Source of the DNA: Antarcticimicrobium sediminis
GTDB taxonomy: Bacteria > Pseudomonadota > Alphaproteobacteria > Rhodobacterales > Rhodobacteraceae
Assembly: GCF_004348975.1 (NCBI RefSeq)
Contig: NZ_SMFP01000002.1
Span: 398,939 to 462,938, forward strand
Length of the DNA stretch: 64,000 bases
Direction: 5' to 3'
The notes beneath the pieces are model-generated. The model was not told the origin of the DNA. It saw only the letters and a program-made list of their open reading frames with translations, and did no database searches. This document shows, in pieces, positions 21,651 through 32,129 of the stretch (position 1 is the stretch's first letter; each line of letters begins with the position of its first letter). Both the position numbers and the translations under genes were made by a program.

Positions 21651-22148
21651 ATGCGCGTAGCGCTCTATCCGGGAACATTCGACCCGATCACTTTGGGCCA
21701 TATCGACATCATCAGCCGGGCGTCGATCATGGTCGACAAGCTGGTGATCGGTGTCGCGATCAACCGTGACAAGGGGCCGCTGTTCTCCCTTGAAGAGCGG
21801 GTCGCGATGATCGAGGCGGAATGCACCAAATTGAGCGAGCAGACCGGCACCGTGATCGTCGTGCATCCGTTCGAAAATCTGCTGATCGATTGCGCCCATG
21901 ATGTCGGCGCACAGATTATCGTGCGTGGCCTGCGCGCGGTTGCGGATTTCGAGTATGAATTCCAGATGGTCGGCATGAACCGCGCGCTCGACGCCAGTGT
22001 CGAGACCGTGTTCCTGATGGCCGACGCACGGCGTCAGGCGATCGCCAGCAAGTTGGTCAAGGAAATCGCGCGGCTTGGCGGGGATGTGTCAAAGTTCGTT
22101 ACCCCGCTGGTGAACGAGGCACTCAAGGATCGGCTGGGGACGCATTAG
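21651..22148 (+). CDS. coaD: Phosphopantetheine adenylyltransferase
   Basis: CoaD adenylates 4'-phosphopantetheine, the fourth step of coenzyme A synthesis. The 165-residue protein has the nucleotidyltransferase motif YPGTFDPITLGHIDI and the RGLRAVADFEYEFQM stretch. The C-terminal ASKLVKEIARLGGDVSKFV differs slightly from the common ISS-x-LVKEI but keeps the key residues. The ATG follows a strong AGGAGG ribosome site. Confidence 0.95.
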   Translation: MRVALYPGTFDPITLGHIDIISRASIMVDKLVIGVAINRDKGPLFSLEERVAMIEAECTKLSEQTGTVIVVHPFENLLIDCAHDVGAQIIVRGLRAVADFEYEFQMVGMNRALDASVETVFLMADARRQAIASKLVKEIARLGGDVSKFVTPLVNEALKDRLGTH

Positions 22149-22206
22149 CGTTCTCCGACGAACTGCACCCGACGAACGGCAGGCGGGGGCGCCAGTGGTG
22201 CCCGCC

Positions 22207-22350
22207 TTAGCGCCAGAACGCGAGCCATTCGATGAAGTCGAACATTTTCTGTCCCAGAAAGACCAGATGCTCGCTCCCGTTCAGGACAACGTCCAGCGTA
22301 AGGGCGGAGAGGATCACCAGGCCCAGGACAAGGGCGATTCTGTCGGTCAT
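22207..22350 (-). CDS. Small membrane protein, 47 residues (short ORF downstream of gap)
   Basis: A short gene of 48 codons, ATG at 22350 and TAA at 22207. The product starts MTDRIALVLGLVILSALTLD, a single membrane helix, then GSEHLVFLGQKMFDFIEW and ends LAFWR. An AGGA ribosome site stands 6 bases before the ATG. The compact helix plus an aromatic-rich amphipathic tail look like a genuine small membrane protein. It follows gap on the same strand with a hairpin between them. Function unknown. Confidence 0.72.
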   Translation of the reverse strand: MTDRIALVLGLVILSALTLDVVLNGSEHLVFLGQKMFDFIEWLAFWR

Positions 22351-22371
22351 GGGCCATCCTGAAAATACAAG

Positions 22372-22403
22372 AGCACCCGATCAGGTATGCCCGACCGGGT
22401 GCT
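22372..22403 (-). terminator. Hairpin after gap
   Basis: AGCACCCG pairs with CGGGTGCT around a 16-base loop, and the minus-strand continuation is moderately T-rich. It lies 31 bases past the gap stop. Confidence 0.55.
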
Positions 22404-22433
22404 TTGAAACAAGGGTGGGATAGACTTGCGAGT

Positions 22434-23435
<1,002 letters not shown>

Positions 23436-23517
23436 GACAATCTCCGTAGAATGGTTCGCCGGTGATATAGCTGGCGCAGGACCTGCCCAAAAGGGAAAAA
23501 GCGTCGAACCCAGAGCC

Positions 23518-23561
23518 TGTTAGCGCAAAACCGACAGGCTTTCGCCCCGGTGGCGCTAACG
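23518..23561. promoter_or_regulatory. Paired LacI-operator-like repeats upstream of gap
   Basis: GTTAGCGC (23519-23526) and its exact reverse complement GCGCTAAC (23553-23560) are good halves of two imperfect GTTAGC|GCTAAC palindromes whose centres are 30 bases apart, on one face of the helix. A LacI-family regulator of central carbon metabolism is a plausible binder. Confidence 0.5.
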
Positions 23562-23628
23562 CTTGCGGTCAGGGTGGGATAAGTTAGGCTCTGTTGATGC
23601 GTGACAGACTGGAAATGGGAACGGTGGG

Positions 23629-24603
23629 ATGAGCGGGCTTCTGGCATTGCTGGACGATGTGGCGGGGCTGGCCAAGGTGGCGGCGGCCTCGGTTGATGAT
23701 GTGGCGGCCTATGCCGGCAAGGCCGGGGCCAAGGCGGCGGGCGCGGTCATTGATGACGCGGCGGTGACCCCGAAATATGTCCATGGTTTCGAGGCCAGCC
23801 GCGAGTTGCCGATCATCTGGCGCATTACCAAGGGATCGTTGCGCAACAAGCTTCTGTTCCTGTTGCCCGCCGCGCTGTTGCTGTCGGCCTTTGCGCCTTG
23901 GCTGATTGCGCCGCTTCTGATGTTGGGCGGCGCCTATCTGAGCTTTGAGGGGGCGGAGAAGATCGCCCATGCGATCCGTCCCCATGCCGCCCATCCGCAG
24001 GACGCACCGGAGGAGCCGCAGGACCCCGCGCATCTGGAAGAACAAAAGGCCTCGGGCGCGATCAAGACTGATTTCATTCTGTCCGCCGAGATCATGACCA
24101 TCGCGCTTTCGGAAATCCCGAAAAGCGGGGTGGTGATCGAGGCGGCGACGCTGGCGATCGTGGCGGTTGGTATTACTGTGGTGGTCTATGGCGCGGTGGC
24201 GCTGATCGTAAAGGCCGACGATGTCGGGCTGCACATGGCCGGGACGGGGCGGCTGGGCCTGACCCGCGCCGTCGGTCGTGGGCTGGTGCGGGGGATGCCC
24301 GGATTCCTGGCGCTGCTGACTGCGGTAGGAACGGCGGCGATGCTTTGGGTTGGCGGCTCGATTATCATTCACGGGTTGGGCGTGTTGGGCTGGCATGCGC
24401 CCGAAGACGCGATTCACCATGTCGCGGTGGCCGTTGCCCAACCGCTGCCGGCACAGATCACGGCGGCGGCCGAATGGATCGTGACGGCGGCGCTTGATGG
24501 TGTTCTCGCGGTGTTGCTCGGGTTGATCCTGCTGGGGCTGGGAACGCGGATCGTTGCGCCGCTTTGGCGCGCGGTAAGCGGCAAAGGCAAGGCGGCGCAT
24601 TAA
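23629..24603 (+). CDS. DUF808 (YedI-like) membrane protein
   Basis: A 324-residue inner-membrane protein of the DUF808 family. It begins SGLLALLDDVAGLAKVAAAS and has VTPKYVHGFEASRELPIIWRI near residue 50, both hallmarks. Several membrane segments occur between residues 80 and 300, including PWLIAPLLMLGGAYLSFEGAEK. Function unknown. The start is ATG at 23629. It is transcribed away from gap across the operator-like repeats, and a strong terminator separates it from gltA. Confidence 0.9.
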   Translation: MSGLLALLDDVAGLAKVAAASVDDVAAYAGKAGAKAAGAVIDDAAVTPKYVHGFEASRELPIIWRITKGSLRNKLLFLLPAALLLSAFAPWLIAPLLMLGGAYLSFEGAEKIAHAIRPHAAHPQDAPEEPQDPAHLEEQKASGAIKTDFILSAEIMTIALSEIPKSGVVIEAATLAIVAVGITVVVYGAVALIVKADDVGLHMAGTGRLGLTRAVGRGLVRGMPGFLALLTAVGTAAMLWVGGSIIIHGLGVLGWHAPEDAIHHVAVAVAQPLPAQITAAAEWIVTAALDGVLAVLLGLILLGLGTRIVAPLWRAVSGKGKAAH

Positions 24604-24676
24604 ACGCCTCACCTGCGTGCGGCGGCGGCACAGACCAGCTGCGCTGGCGTTCCTCTTTCCCGAGATCCCCAAACGC

Positions 24677-24708
24677 AAAACGCCCCGCGATATCTCGCGG
24701 GGCGTTTT
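24677..24708. terminator. Bidirectional terminator between the DUF808 gene and gltA
   Basis: AAAACGCCCCGCGA pairs perfectly with TCGCGGGGCGTTTT around TATC, a 14-base stem flanked by A and T runs, serving both convergent genes. Confidence 0.93.
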
Positions 24709-24730
24709 GTATTCAGGATCTTGGCCGCGA

Positions 24731-26026
24731 TCAGCGGTTTTCGATATCCATGTAATCGCGGCGCGCACTGCCAAGGTACAATTGGCGCGGGCGACCGATC
24801 TTGTGCTGCGGATCGGCCAGTTGTTCTTTCCACTGGCTGACCCAGCCCACGGTGCGCGACAGCGCAAAGATCGGTGTGAACATCGAGGTCGGAAAGCCCA
24901 TCGCTTCGAGGATGATGCCGGAATAGAAATCCACGTTCGGGAACAGCTTCTTGTCCGCGAAATAGGGATCTTCCAACGCCTGCTTTTCAAGTTCCTTGGC
25001 GACTTGCAGGACCGGGTTGTCTTCGATCCCCAGCAGATCCAGAACCTCGTCGGCGGATTGTTTCATCACGGTCGCGCGCGGGTCAAAGTTCTTGTAGACC
25101 CGGTGGCCAAAGCCCATCAGACGGAACGGATCGTTCTTGTCCTTGGCGCGGGCGATGAATTCCGGGATGCGGTCCGGGGTGCCGATTTCCTTCAGCATTT
25201 CCAGGCAGGCCTGGTTGGCGCCGCCATGGGCCGGACCCCAGAGACAGGCGATACCAGCCGCGATACAGGCAAACGGGTTGGCCCCCGAAGACGATGCCAG
25301 ACGCACGGTCGAGGTCGACGCGTTCTGTTCGTGGTCCGCGTGTAGGGTAAAGATGCGGTCCATCGCGCGACTCAGGATCGGGTTCACCTCGTATTCCTCG
25401 GCAGGCACGGCAAAGCACATGCGCAGGAAGTTCGAGGCATAGTCCAGATCGTTGCGCGGATACACAAACGGCTGGCCGGTGTGATACTTGAACGCCCAGG
25501 CCGCGATGGTCGGCATTTTGGCAATCAAGCGGATCGAGGCGACTTCACGCTGCCAGGGATCCTGAATGTCGGTCGAGTCGTGATAAAAGGCCGACATCGC
25601 CCCCACAACACCCACCATGATGGCCATCGGGTGCGCATCGCGGCGGAAGCCCCGGAAGAAATACTGCATCTGTTCGTGCAGCATGGTGTGGCGGATGATG
25701 CGGGTTTCGAAATCTTCCAGTTCGACCGCCGTGGGCAGTTCGCCATAAAGCAGCAGATAGCACACTTCGAGATAGTGCGATTTCTCGGCCAGTTGGTCGA
25801 TCGGATAGCCACGATGCAGCAGCTCGCCCTTGTCGCCATCGATAAAGGTGATGGTGCTGTCGCAGCTCGCGGTCGAGGTATACCCCGGATCATAGGTGAA
25901 CACGCCGCCTTCGGCGTAAAGTTTGCGCACGTCCAGCACGTCGGGACCCACCGTCGGCGACAGGATCGGCAGCTCGACGGTCTTGCCATCCATATGTAGC
26001 GTGGCGGTCTTGTTCTTATCGGTCAT
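24731..26026 (-). CDS. gltA: Type II citrate synthase
   Basis: Citrate synthase condenses oxaloacetate and acetyl-CoA, the entry to the TCA cycle. The 431-residue protein is the long, hexamer-type form of proteobacteria. Key motifs are present: [14 protein letters not shown] with the catalytic His, [33 protein letters not shown] and the catalytic Asp region further on ([13 protein letters not shown]). It is preceded by gltX on the same strand with a 108-base gap. Confidence 0.96.
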   Translation of the reverse strand: MTDKNKTATLHMDGKTVELPILSPTVGPDVLDVRKLYAEGGVFTYDPGYTSTASCDSTITFIDGDKGELLHRGYPIDQLAEKSHYLEVCYLLLYGELPTAVELEDFETRIIRHTMLHEQMQYFFRGFRRDAHPMAIMVGVVGAMSAFYHDSTDIQDPWQREVASIRLIAKMPTIAAWAFKYHTGQPFVYPRNDLDYASNFLRMCFAVPAEEYEVNPILSRAMDRIFTLHADHEQNASTSTVRLASSSGANPFACIAAGIACLWGPAHGGANQACLEMLKEIGTPDRIPEFIARAKDKNDPFRLMGFGHRVYKNFDPRATVMKQSADEVLDLLGIEDNPVLQVAKELEKQALEDPYFADKKLFPNVDFYSGIILEAMGFPTSMFTPIFALSRTVGWVSQWKEQLADPQHKIGRPRQLYLGSARRDYMDIENR

Positions 26027-26134
26027 TTTAGTCCCTTCTTCTCATCTGGCACGGAACGCGAAAGCGTCTTACTCCGCGCGGGCAGACCGGGCATCGGGCA
26101 CCGGTCCTGTATCTTTCGCCGCGGTCATGTCCGG

Positions 26135-27550
26135 TCAGTTCGACCCGACGCGCCCGGCAGCATCCCTGAGGCGGGCCAGGGTTTCGTCCTGGCCAAGCAC
26201 AAGCATCATGTCGAACACCGAAGGGGTCACTGCGCGCCCGGCAAGAGCGGCTCTGAGCGGGCCGGCCAACTTGCCGAACTTGGTGCCCCGGTCTTCGGCG
26301 AAAGCGCCCAGAGTCGCCTCCAGATCGTTTCGCGTCCAGCTAGCATTTTGCAACTGCGGCGTCAATTCAGACAGCATACCGTCGGATACCGTTGCCAGCG
26401 CCTTGGCGGCCTTTTCATCCGGCTCGACAGGACGGCTTGCCAGCGCAAAATGCGCCTTTTCAATCAGTTCCGGGAAGGTTTTCGCCCGATCCTTGAGGCA
26501 GAACATGGCCCGCTCCAGCGCGTCACCCTGCGTTGAGGTCAAGGCTGGCTTGCCTGCAGCGGCAAGATAGGCCTCCAGCTCCTGCCGCAATGCGGCGTCA
26601 TCGCTAACGGCAATATGCTGGCCACAAAGGCTTTCCAGCTTTTTCAGGTCGAACCGGGCCGGGCTTTTGCCGATTCCGCTCAGATCGAACCACTCTTTTG
26701 CCTGTGCGTCGGTAAAGAATTCGTTATCGCCGTGGCTCCAGCCCAGCCGGGCTAGGTAATTGCGCATTCCAGCGGCGGGATAGCCCATCGCCTGATACTC
26801 CTGCGCCCCCAGCGCACCGTGGCGTTTCGACAGTTTCTTGCCGTCCGGCCCGTGGATCAGCGGGATATGCGCCCAGACCGGCACCGGCCAGCCCATGGCG
26901 TCATAGATCATCATCTGCCGTGCAGCATTGTTCAGGTGATCGTCGCCCCGGATTACATGGGTGACCCCCATATCATGGTCATCGACCACCACCGCCAGCA
27001 TATAGACCGGCGTACCGTCGCCGCGCAGCAGCACCATGTCGTCCAGTTGGTCATTGCGAATCGTCACATCGCCCTGCACCTGATCCCGGATCACCGTGGT
27101 GCCCTGCTGCGGTGCCTTGATGCGGATGACGCTGGGCAAATCCGGGTGTGTGGCGGGATCGGCATCGCGCCAAGGGCTGCGAAACTGTGTGCTCTTGCCC
27201 TCGGCGCGGGCAGACTCTCGGAACGCAGCAATCTCGTCCTGTGTCGAAAAGCACTTATAGGCCTTGCCTTCGGCCAGAAGCTGGCGGGCCACCTCGGCGT
27301 GTCGATCGGCGCGGGTGAACTGGCTGATCGGGTCTCCGTCCCAGTCGAGCCCCATCCAGCTCAGCCCCTGCAAAATGGCCTGCGTCGCCTCGGGGGTCGA
27401 GCGTTCGCGGTCGGTATCCTCGATCCGCAGCAGGAACTTGCCGCCGCGCCCACGCGCGTAAAGCCAGTTGAACAGCGCGGTGCGCGCGCCGCCGATATGC
27501 AGAAAACCGGTGGGCGAGGGGGCGAAACGGGTGACGACCTGATCGGACAT
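26135..27550 (-). CDS. gltX: Glutamyl-tRNA synthetase
   Basis: GltX charges tRNA-Glu. The 471-residue class I synthetase has the HIGH-type motif [14 protein letters not shown], the DTDRERS stretch, [21 protein letters not shown] with KLSKR as the KMSKS motif, and a C-terminal anticodon-binding helical domain. Alphaproteobacteria often carry two GltX copies, one for tRNA-Gln mischarging; I cannot tell which this is. It is divergent from comEC and upstream of gltA. Confidence 0.95.
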   Translation of the reverse strand: MSDQVVTRFAPSPTGFLHIGGARTALFNWLYARGRGGKFLLRIEDTDRERSTPEATQAILQGLSWMGLDWDGDPISQFTRADRHAEVARQLLAEGKAYKCFSTQDEIAAFRESARAEGKSTQFRSPWRDADPATHPDLPSVIRIKAPQQGTTVIRDQVQGDVTIRNDQLDDMVLLRGDGTPVYMLAVVVDDHDMGVTHVIRGDDHLNNAARQMMIYDAMGWPVPVWAHIPLIHGPDGKKLSKRHGALGAQEYQAMGYPAAGMRNYLARLGWSHGDNEFFTDAQAKEWFDLSGIGKSPARFDLKKLESLCGQHIAVSDDAALRQELEAYLAAAGKPALTSTQGDALERAMFCLKDRAKTFPELIEKAHFALASRPVEPDEKAAKALATVSDGMLSELTPQLQNASWTRNDLEATLGAFAEDRGTKFGKLAGPLRAALAGRAVTPSVFDMMLVLGQDETLARLRDAAGRVGSN

Positions 27551-27631
27551 AAGGGCGCTTTACCTTTTGGTAACCATGAGGGGAATAACGTTTTGTGGCC
27601 TGAATAGCGGGCCGGACGGCGGGGGGCAAGC

Positions 27632-29668
27632 ATGGGCGTTGCGGGCAAGGTTGCAGCCGCGCTTGATGCGGTGCTGGATCGCCAGCGCGGGCATTTGTTT
27701 CCTTGGGCTCCGGTGTTTCTCGGGCTGGGGATCGGGATCTATTTCTTTTTACCGACAGAGCCGGACGGCAGGTTTTATCTGATACCGGGGCTGATCGGGG
27801 CGGCCGGGGCGGTCTGGGCGCTGTTGCGCCCGGGCGGGGTGGCGGCGCTGGGAGTGGCGGCGGCGTTGCTCGCAACCGGCTTGGCGCTGGCTTCGGCGCG
27901 GGCGCATCTGGTCGCGGCCCCGGTCCTGAGTTTCCGCTACTACGGGCCGGTCGAAGGCCGTGTCGTGGCGCTTGATCGTTCCGCCTCGGATGCGCTGCGG
28001 CTGACGCTGGATCGCGTCCGGCTGGAGGGGGCGGTATCGACCCAGGTGCCGGCACGGCTGCGGATCGCGCTGCATGGCACGGCGTCGGGGCAGGGGGGGT
28101 GGCCCGGCGCGCGGATCATGACCACCGCCCATCTTGCCCCGCCACAGGGGCCGGCAGAGCCCGGCGGCTTTGATTTTCGCCGTCACGCCTGGTTTCAGCG
28201 CTTGGGGGCGGTGGGCTATACCCGCGCGCCCGTGCTCGTCGCGGCCCCGCCGGGGCGCGATCTGGGCCTGTTCCGCCTGCGCATGGCGGTCGCGGCGCGG
28301 ATGCGGGCGGTTTTGCCCGGGGATATCGGCGGCTTTGCTGCGGCGGTGACAACCGGCGATCGCAGCGGCGTCGGGCAAAAAACGCTGGAGGCGCTGCGTG
28401 CCAGCAATCTGGCGCATCTGCTGGCGATCTCGGGGCTGCATATGGGGCTGTTGGCCGGGTTCGTCTTTGCCGCGATCCGATTGGGGCTGGCCGCAATCCC
28501 GGTGCTGGCGCTGCGGTTGCCCGCGCGCAAGATCGCCGCCGGGGCCGCGATTCTGGCTGCTGCGGGCTATCTTGCGCTGTCGGGCGGCAACGTGGCTACA
28601 GAACGTGCCTTTGTCATGACCGCCGTCATGCTGGGCGCGGTGATGGTGGATCGGCGCGCCTTTTCGCTGCGGGCGGTGGCGCTGGCGGCGTTGATTGTCT
28701 TGCTGATGCGGCCGGAATCGCTGCTGGGGCCGGGGTTCCAGATGTCCTTTGCGGCCACCACGGCGCTGATCGCGGTGTTTGGGGCCTTGCGCGATTGGCA
28801 GCTGGCGCTGGGGCCGCGATGGCTGTCCCCGGTGGTCGGGGTGGGGCTGTCGTCGCTGGTGGCGGGGCTGGCCACCGCGCCGGTGGCGGCGGCGCATTTC
28901 AATGCGCTGGCACATTACGGGCTGGTGGCCAACCTGCCGACGGTGCCGGTGATGGGGCTGGTGGTGATCCCGGCGGCGGTGCTGGCCGCCACCCTCGCCC
29001 CATTTGGTCTTGAGGCACTTCCGCTGGAGGCGATGGGGCTCGGGTTGCGCTGGATTCTCATGGTGGCCAATTGGGCCGCGCAGCTGCCGGGCGCGCGCGG
29101 CTACGTGACCAGCCCCGGCCCGCTGGTGCTGCCGCTTTTCGTGCTGGGGATCCTGTTCGTGATCCTCTGGCAGGGATGGGCGCGGCTTGTCGGGCTGATC
29201 CCGGCAGCGGCGGCGGTGCTGATCTGGACCGGGGCCGAACGTCCAGCGGTGCTGATTGCCGACAGTGGCACACTGGTCGGCGTGATGACACCGCAGGGCC
29301 GGGCCTTGAGCAAGTCGCGCGGGGCGGGCTTTGTCGCCGGGATCTGGTTGGAAAACGATGGTGACGGCGCCGATCAACCCGAAGCGGCGGCGCGTTGGCC
29401 GGGGGGGGCTGGGCGGTTGCGCGTGATCAAGGCCGGGGCACGCCGTATCATCCATGTGACCGGCAAACGCGCGCTGCCGGAGCTGAGCGATTGCACCGCA
29501 CAGGATGTGGTCGTCGCCCCGCTGCCGGTGCCGCTGGACGGGCCCTGTCTGGTGCTTGATCCGTCATATCTGGGCAAGACCGGCGCGGTGGCCTTTGACA
29601 GCGACGGCGGGGTGCGAGCGACGCGAACCCCGGACCGTTGGCGGCTCTGGTCAGGGCCAGTTCAATAG
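27632..29668 (+). CDS. ComEC/Rec2-family membrane protein without a full metallo-beta-lactamase domain
   Basis: A 678-residue inner-membrane protein of the ComEC family, the DNA-uptake channel in competent bacteria. The N-terminal soluble DUF4131 region (residues about 60-220) is followed by the Competence domain with LAHLLAISGLHMGLLAGFVF and many helices. The C-terminal 150 residues lack the HxHxDH motif of the metallo-beta-lactamase domain seen in some ComEC proteins, though similar short forms occur elsewhere. Its 3' end falls in a 14-base tandem repeat that overlaps the end of lexA. No other competence genes are near. Confidence 0.88.
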   Translation: MGVAGKVAAALDAVLDRQRGHLFPWAPVFLGLGIGIYFFLPTEPDGRFYLIPGLIGAAGAVWALLRPGGVAALGVAAALLATGLALASARAHLVAAPVLSFRYYGPVEGRVVALDRSASDALRLTLDRVRLEGAVSTQVPARLRIALHGTASGQGGWPGARIMTTAHLAPPQGPAEPGGFDFRRHAWFQRLGAVGYTRAPVLVAAPPGRDLGLFRLRMAVAARMRAVLPGDIGGFAAAVTTGDRSGVGQKTLEALRASNLAHLLAISGLHMGLLAGFVFAAIRLGLAAIPVLALRLPARKIAAGAAILAAAGYLALSGGNVATERAFVMTAVMLGAVMVDRRAFSLRAVALAALIVLLMRPESLLGPGFQMSFAATTALIAVFGALRDWQLALGPRWLSPVVGVGLSSLVAGLATAPVAAAHFNALAHYGLVANLPTVPVMGLVVIPAAVLAATLAPFGLEALPLEAMGLGLRWILMVANWAAQLPGARGYVTSPGPLVLPLFVLGILFVILWQGWARLVGLIPAAAAVLIWTGAERPAVLIADSGTLVGVMTPQGRALSKSRGAGFVAGIWLENDGDGADQPEAAARWPGGAGRLRVIKAGARRIIHVTGKRALPELSDCTAQDVVVAPLPVPLDGPCLVLDPSYLGKTGAVAFDSDGGVRATRTPDRWRLWSGPVQ

Positions 29669-29695
29669 GGCCAATTCAATAGGTTTGGGTCAATA
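29654..29695. repeat. Three-copy 14-base tandem repeat at the comEC/lexA junction
   Basis: GGGCCAGTTCAATA, GGGCCAATTCAATA and the degenerate GGTTTGGGTCAATA follow one another. The repeat contains the comEC stop codon and ends in the lexA stop, so it shapes the C-termini or stop sites of both convergent genes. Confidence 0.75.
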
Positions 29696-30388
29696 GGTCC
29701 GGATCAACCCGACCAGACGGCCCTGTATCGCGACCTTGTCTTCGGGAAGGATGCGGGTTTCATAGGCCGGGTTGGCGGCCTCCAAAGCGATGGATTTGCC
29801 CTTGCGGAAAAACCGTTTCAAGGTCGCCTCGTGATCCTCGATCAAGGCCACCACGATATCACCGCTATCGGCGGCCTGGGTTTCGCGGATGATGACGATA
29901 TCGCCGTCATTGATCCCCGCCTCGATCATCGAGTCGCCCCGGACCTCAAGCGCGTAATGCTCGCCCTGACCCGACAGCATGGAGGCCGGAACCGCGACAT
30001 TGTGCGAGATATGGCTGATCGCCTCGATCGGGACACCGGCGGCGATGCGGCCCATCATCGGCAGTTCGATCGAATAATGTTCGACCCCATCGGCATTGGC
30101 CGGGCGCGGGGCGCTGGGGCGGTCTCCCTCGATCACGCGGGGAGAAAACCCGGTGCTCGACTCTCCGCCCAGGCTTTCAGGCAGTTTGACGATTTCGATG
30201 GCGCGGGCGCGATGGGCCAACCGCCGGATAAAGCCCCGCTCCTCGAGCGCGGTGATTAGGCGATGAATGCCGGATTTGGAGCGCAGGTCCAGCGCCACCT
30301 TCATTTCGTCGAAACTGGGCGGAACCCCGTCATGCTGTACGCGGTCGTGGATAAACGTTAGCAAATCCAATTGTTTCCGGGTCAGCAT
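29690..30388 (-). CDS. lexA: SOS response repressor LexA
   Basis: LexA represses DNA-damage genes and self-cleaves when RecA filaments form. The 232-residue protein has the winged-helix DNA-binding domain (residues 1-70), the cleavage site Ala-Gly in GRIAAGVP, the catalytic Ser in RGDSMIEAG and Lys in ATLKRFF. The ATG at 30388 follows GAGGTG with good spacing; a GTG three codons upstream overlaps the ribosome site. It is preceded by an SOS box overlapping its own promoter. moeA lies upstream on the same strand. Confidence 0.95.
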   Translation of the reverse strand: MLTRKQLDLLTFIHDRVQHDGVPPSFDEMKVALDLRSKSGIHRLITALEERGFIRRLAHRARAIEIVKLPESLGGESSTGFSPRVIEGDRPSAPRPANADGVEHYSIELPMMGRIAAGVPIEAISHISHNVAVPASMLSGQGEHYALEVRGDSMIEAGINDGDIVIIRETQAADSGDIVVALIEDHEATLKRFFRKGKSIALEAANPAYETRILPEDKVAIQGRLVGLIRTY

Positions 30389-30420
30389 CGTGTTCACCTC
30401 GCAGCCATGCGTTTTGTTTT

Positions 30421-30449
30421 GTTCTACGCATGTTCACGTTTTGTGTCAA
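30421..30449 (-). promoter_or_regulatory. lexA promoter with overlapping SOS box
   Basis: On the minus strand a perfect TTGACA (30444-30449) is followed at 17 bases by TAGAAC (30421-30426). The alphaproteobacterial LexA box GAACATGCGTAGAAC (30421-30435) covers the -10 and part of the spacer, a classic autoregulation layout. Confidence 0.88.
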
Positions 30450-30467
30450 GGGCGGCAGAGCGGGTGA

Positions 30468-31655
30468 TCAGATCGAAAGATAGTCCACAACCTCGCCCGC
30501 GGCACGGGCCGGGTCGTCAGCGGGGCGTCGGACCAGCGCCGTGGCGGCGGACAGAACCGAGAGCAGCGAACTGTCTTGGTTGCCCTCTACCGTGATCCGG
30601 CCATCTGCACCGATCCGCGCGCGCATGTAGTGTTCGCGCGGGCCGTTGGCGCCGATATCCGCGGCCAGCGCGGCTTGGTTGAGCCTTGGGGCGGGCGCCC
30701 CCAGCCCGAGCATCGCGCGCAGCATCGGCACCACAAAGACCCGACCGCAGACCATGGCCGAGACCGGATTGCCGGGAAGCCCCAGCATGGCGGCCCCGTT
30801 CAGCCGCCCCGCCATCAGCGGTTTGCCGGGGCGCATCCGCACCTTGTAGAACGCACGCTCCATCCCCAGCGTTTCCGCCACGCCCGCCACTAGATCGTGA
30901 TCGCCGACCGAGGCGCCGCCAATGGTGATCACCAGATCGGCGCCCTTGGCGAGGTCAAAGGCCGTGATGAGCGAGGCCGCGCTGTCACGCGCGATGGGCA
31001 GGATCCGGGCCTCGGCGCCGGCCTCTTCCAGCATCGCCTTGAGACCAAAGGTATTAGAGGCGATGATCTGGTCCGGGCCGGGCTGTTCGCCGGGCATCAC
31101 CAATTCATCCCCGGTGGAGATCAGCGCGACGACGGGTTTGCGCACCACGGGCACCCGGTCGATATTCATCGACGCCAGCAGGGCAATATCGGCGGGGCGC
31201 AACCGGCGCGGGGCCTGTACCGTGTCGCCAGCGCGGAAATCCACGCCGAGCGGGCGCACGTTGTCGTTTTTCCCCGGTGCGTTGGCGATGGTGATCAGAT
31301 CGCCGCTTCGGCTGACATCCTCTTGAATGACAACGAAATCAGCCCCTTCGGGCAGGGGCGCACCGGTAAAGATGCGCACCGCTTGCCCCGGGCCGACCCG
31401 GCCCTCGAACCGATGCCCGGCGGCGGCCTCGCCGATCAGCTTGAACATCGCGTGTTGCTCGACCTCGGCAGAGTTCACCGCATAGCCATCCATCGACGAG
31501 GCGGCAAAGGGCGGCTGGTCGCGGCGCGCTCTCACGTCGCGGGCCAGAATGCGGCCCGCGGCCGCGATCAGTGGAACCTCTTCTGCCGGCAACGGGGCGG
31601 CAAGCTTGAACAGAAGCGCGCGGGCCTCGTCCACCGTGATCATTGCACCGATCAT
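30468..31655 (-). CDS. moeA: Molybdopterin molybdotransferase
   Basis: MoeA inserts molybdate into adenylated molybdopterin to finish molybdenum cofactor. The 395-residue protein has the family motifs [48 protein letters not shown] and LPGNPVSAM. Its ATG overlaps the moaC stop as ATGA, so the two are translationally coupled; an alternative ATG lies four codons in. It closes the trpG-trpD-trpC-moaC-moeA run; lexA is next downstream with its own promoter. Confidence 0.94.
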   Translation of the reverse strand: MIGAMITVDEARALLFKLAAPLPAEEVPLIAAAGRILARDVRARRDQPPFAASSMDGYAVNSAEVEQHAMFKLIGEAAAGHRFEGRVGPGQAVRIFTGAPLPEGADFVVIQEDVSRSGDLITIANAPGKNDNVRPLGVDFRAGDTVQAPRRLRPADIALLASMNIDRVPVVRKPVVALISTGDELVMPGEQPGPDQIIASNTFGLKAMLEEAGAEARILPIARDSAASLITAFDLAKGADLVITIGGASVGDHDLVAGVAETLGMERAFYKVRMRPGKPLMAGRLNGAAMLGLPGNPVSAMVCGRVFVVPMLRAMLGLGAPAPRLNQAALAADIGANGPREHYMRARIGADGRITVEGNQDSSLLSVLSAATALVRRPADDPARAAGEVVDYLSI

Positions 31656-32128
31656 TGTGCCTCGTACCGCCCTGATTTTCCACCATCTTTCAGTGTCACA
31701 CGGATGCCGCCGATCTGCATCGCCTTGTCCACGGCCTTGGCCATGTCATAGACGGTCAGCGCGGCGATGCTGACGGCGCTCAGCGCCTCCATCTCGACCC
31801 CGGTGCGCCCGGTGGTCTTGACCGTAGCGGTAATCCGCAGACCGGGCAGCGCGCTGTCTGGCGTCAGTTCGACCGCGACCTTGCTGACCGGCAGCGGATG
31901 GCACAGGGGGATCAGGTCCGGGGTCTTTTTGGCCCCCATGATCCCGGCAAGCTGGGCAACCCCCATCACATCGCCCTTTTTGGCGCGGCCTTCGGTAATC
32001 ATGTCAAAGGTTGCGCGGGCCATCTTGACGTAGCCTTCGGCGGTGGCGACACGGGCGGTCTCGGGCTTGTCCGAGACGTCGACCATATGCGCGTTGCCAG
32101 CGGCGTCGAAATGGGTCAGCTCGGCCAT
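31652..32128 (-). CDS. moaC: Cyclic pyranopterin monophosphate synthase
   Basis: MoaC makes cyclic pyranopterin monophosphate, the first stable molybdenum-cofactor intermediate. The 158-residue protein shows the conserved [12 protein letters not shown] stretch, [46 protein letters not shown] and the [14 protein letters not shown] end, all family hallmarks. It follows trpC by a single base and overlaps moeA by four. Confidence 0.95.
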   Translation of the reverse strand: MAELTHFDAAGNAHMVDVSDKPETARVATAEGYVKMARATFDMITEGRAKKGDVMGVAQLAGIMGAKKTPDLIPLCHPLPVSKVAVELTPDSALPGLRITATVKTTGRTGVEMEALSAVSIAALTVYDMAKAVDKAMQIGGIRVTLKDGGKSGRYEAQ

Positions 32129-32129
32129 T

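Noticed and set aside
27749..29455. Antisense open frame across comEC
   Set aside because: It is rich in Arg, Gln, His and Pro as in other shadow frames, and comEC carries the family motifs.
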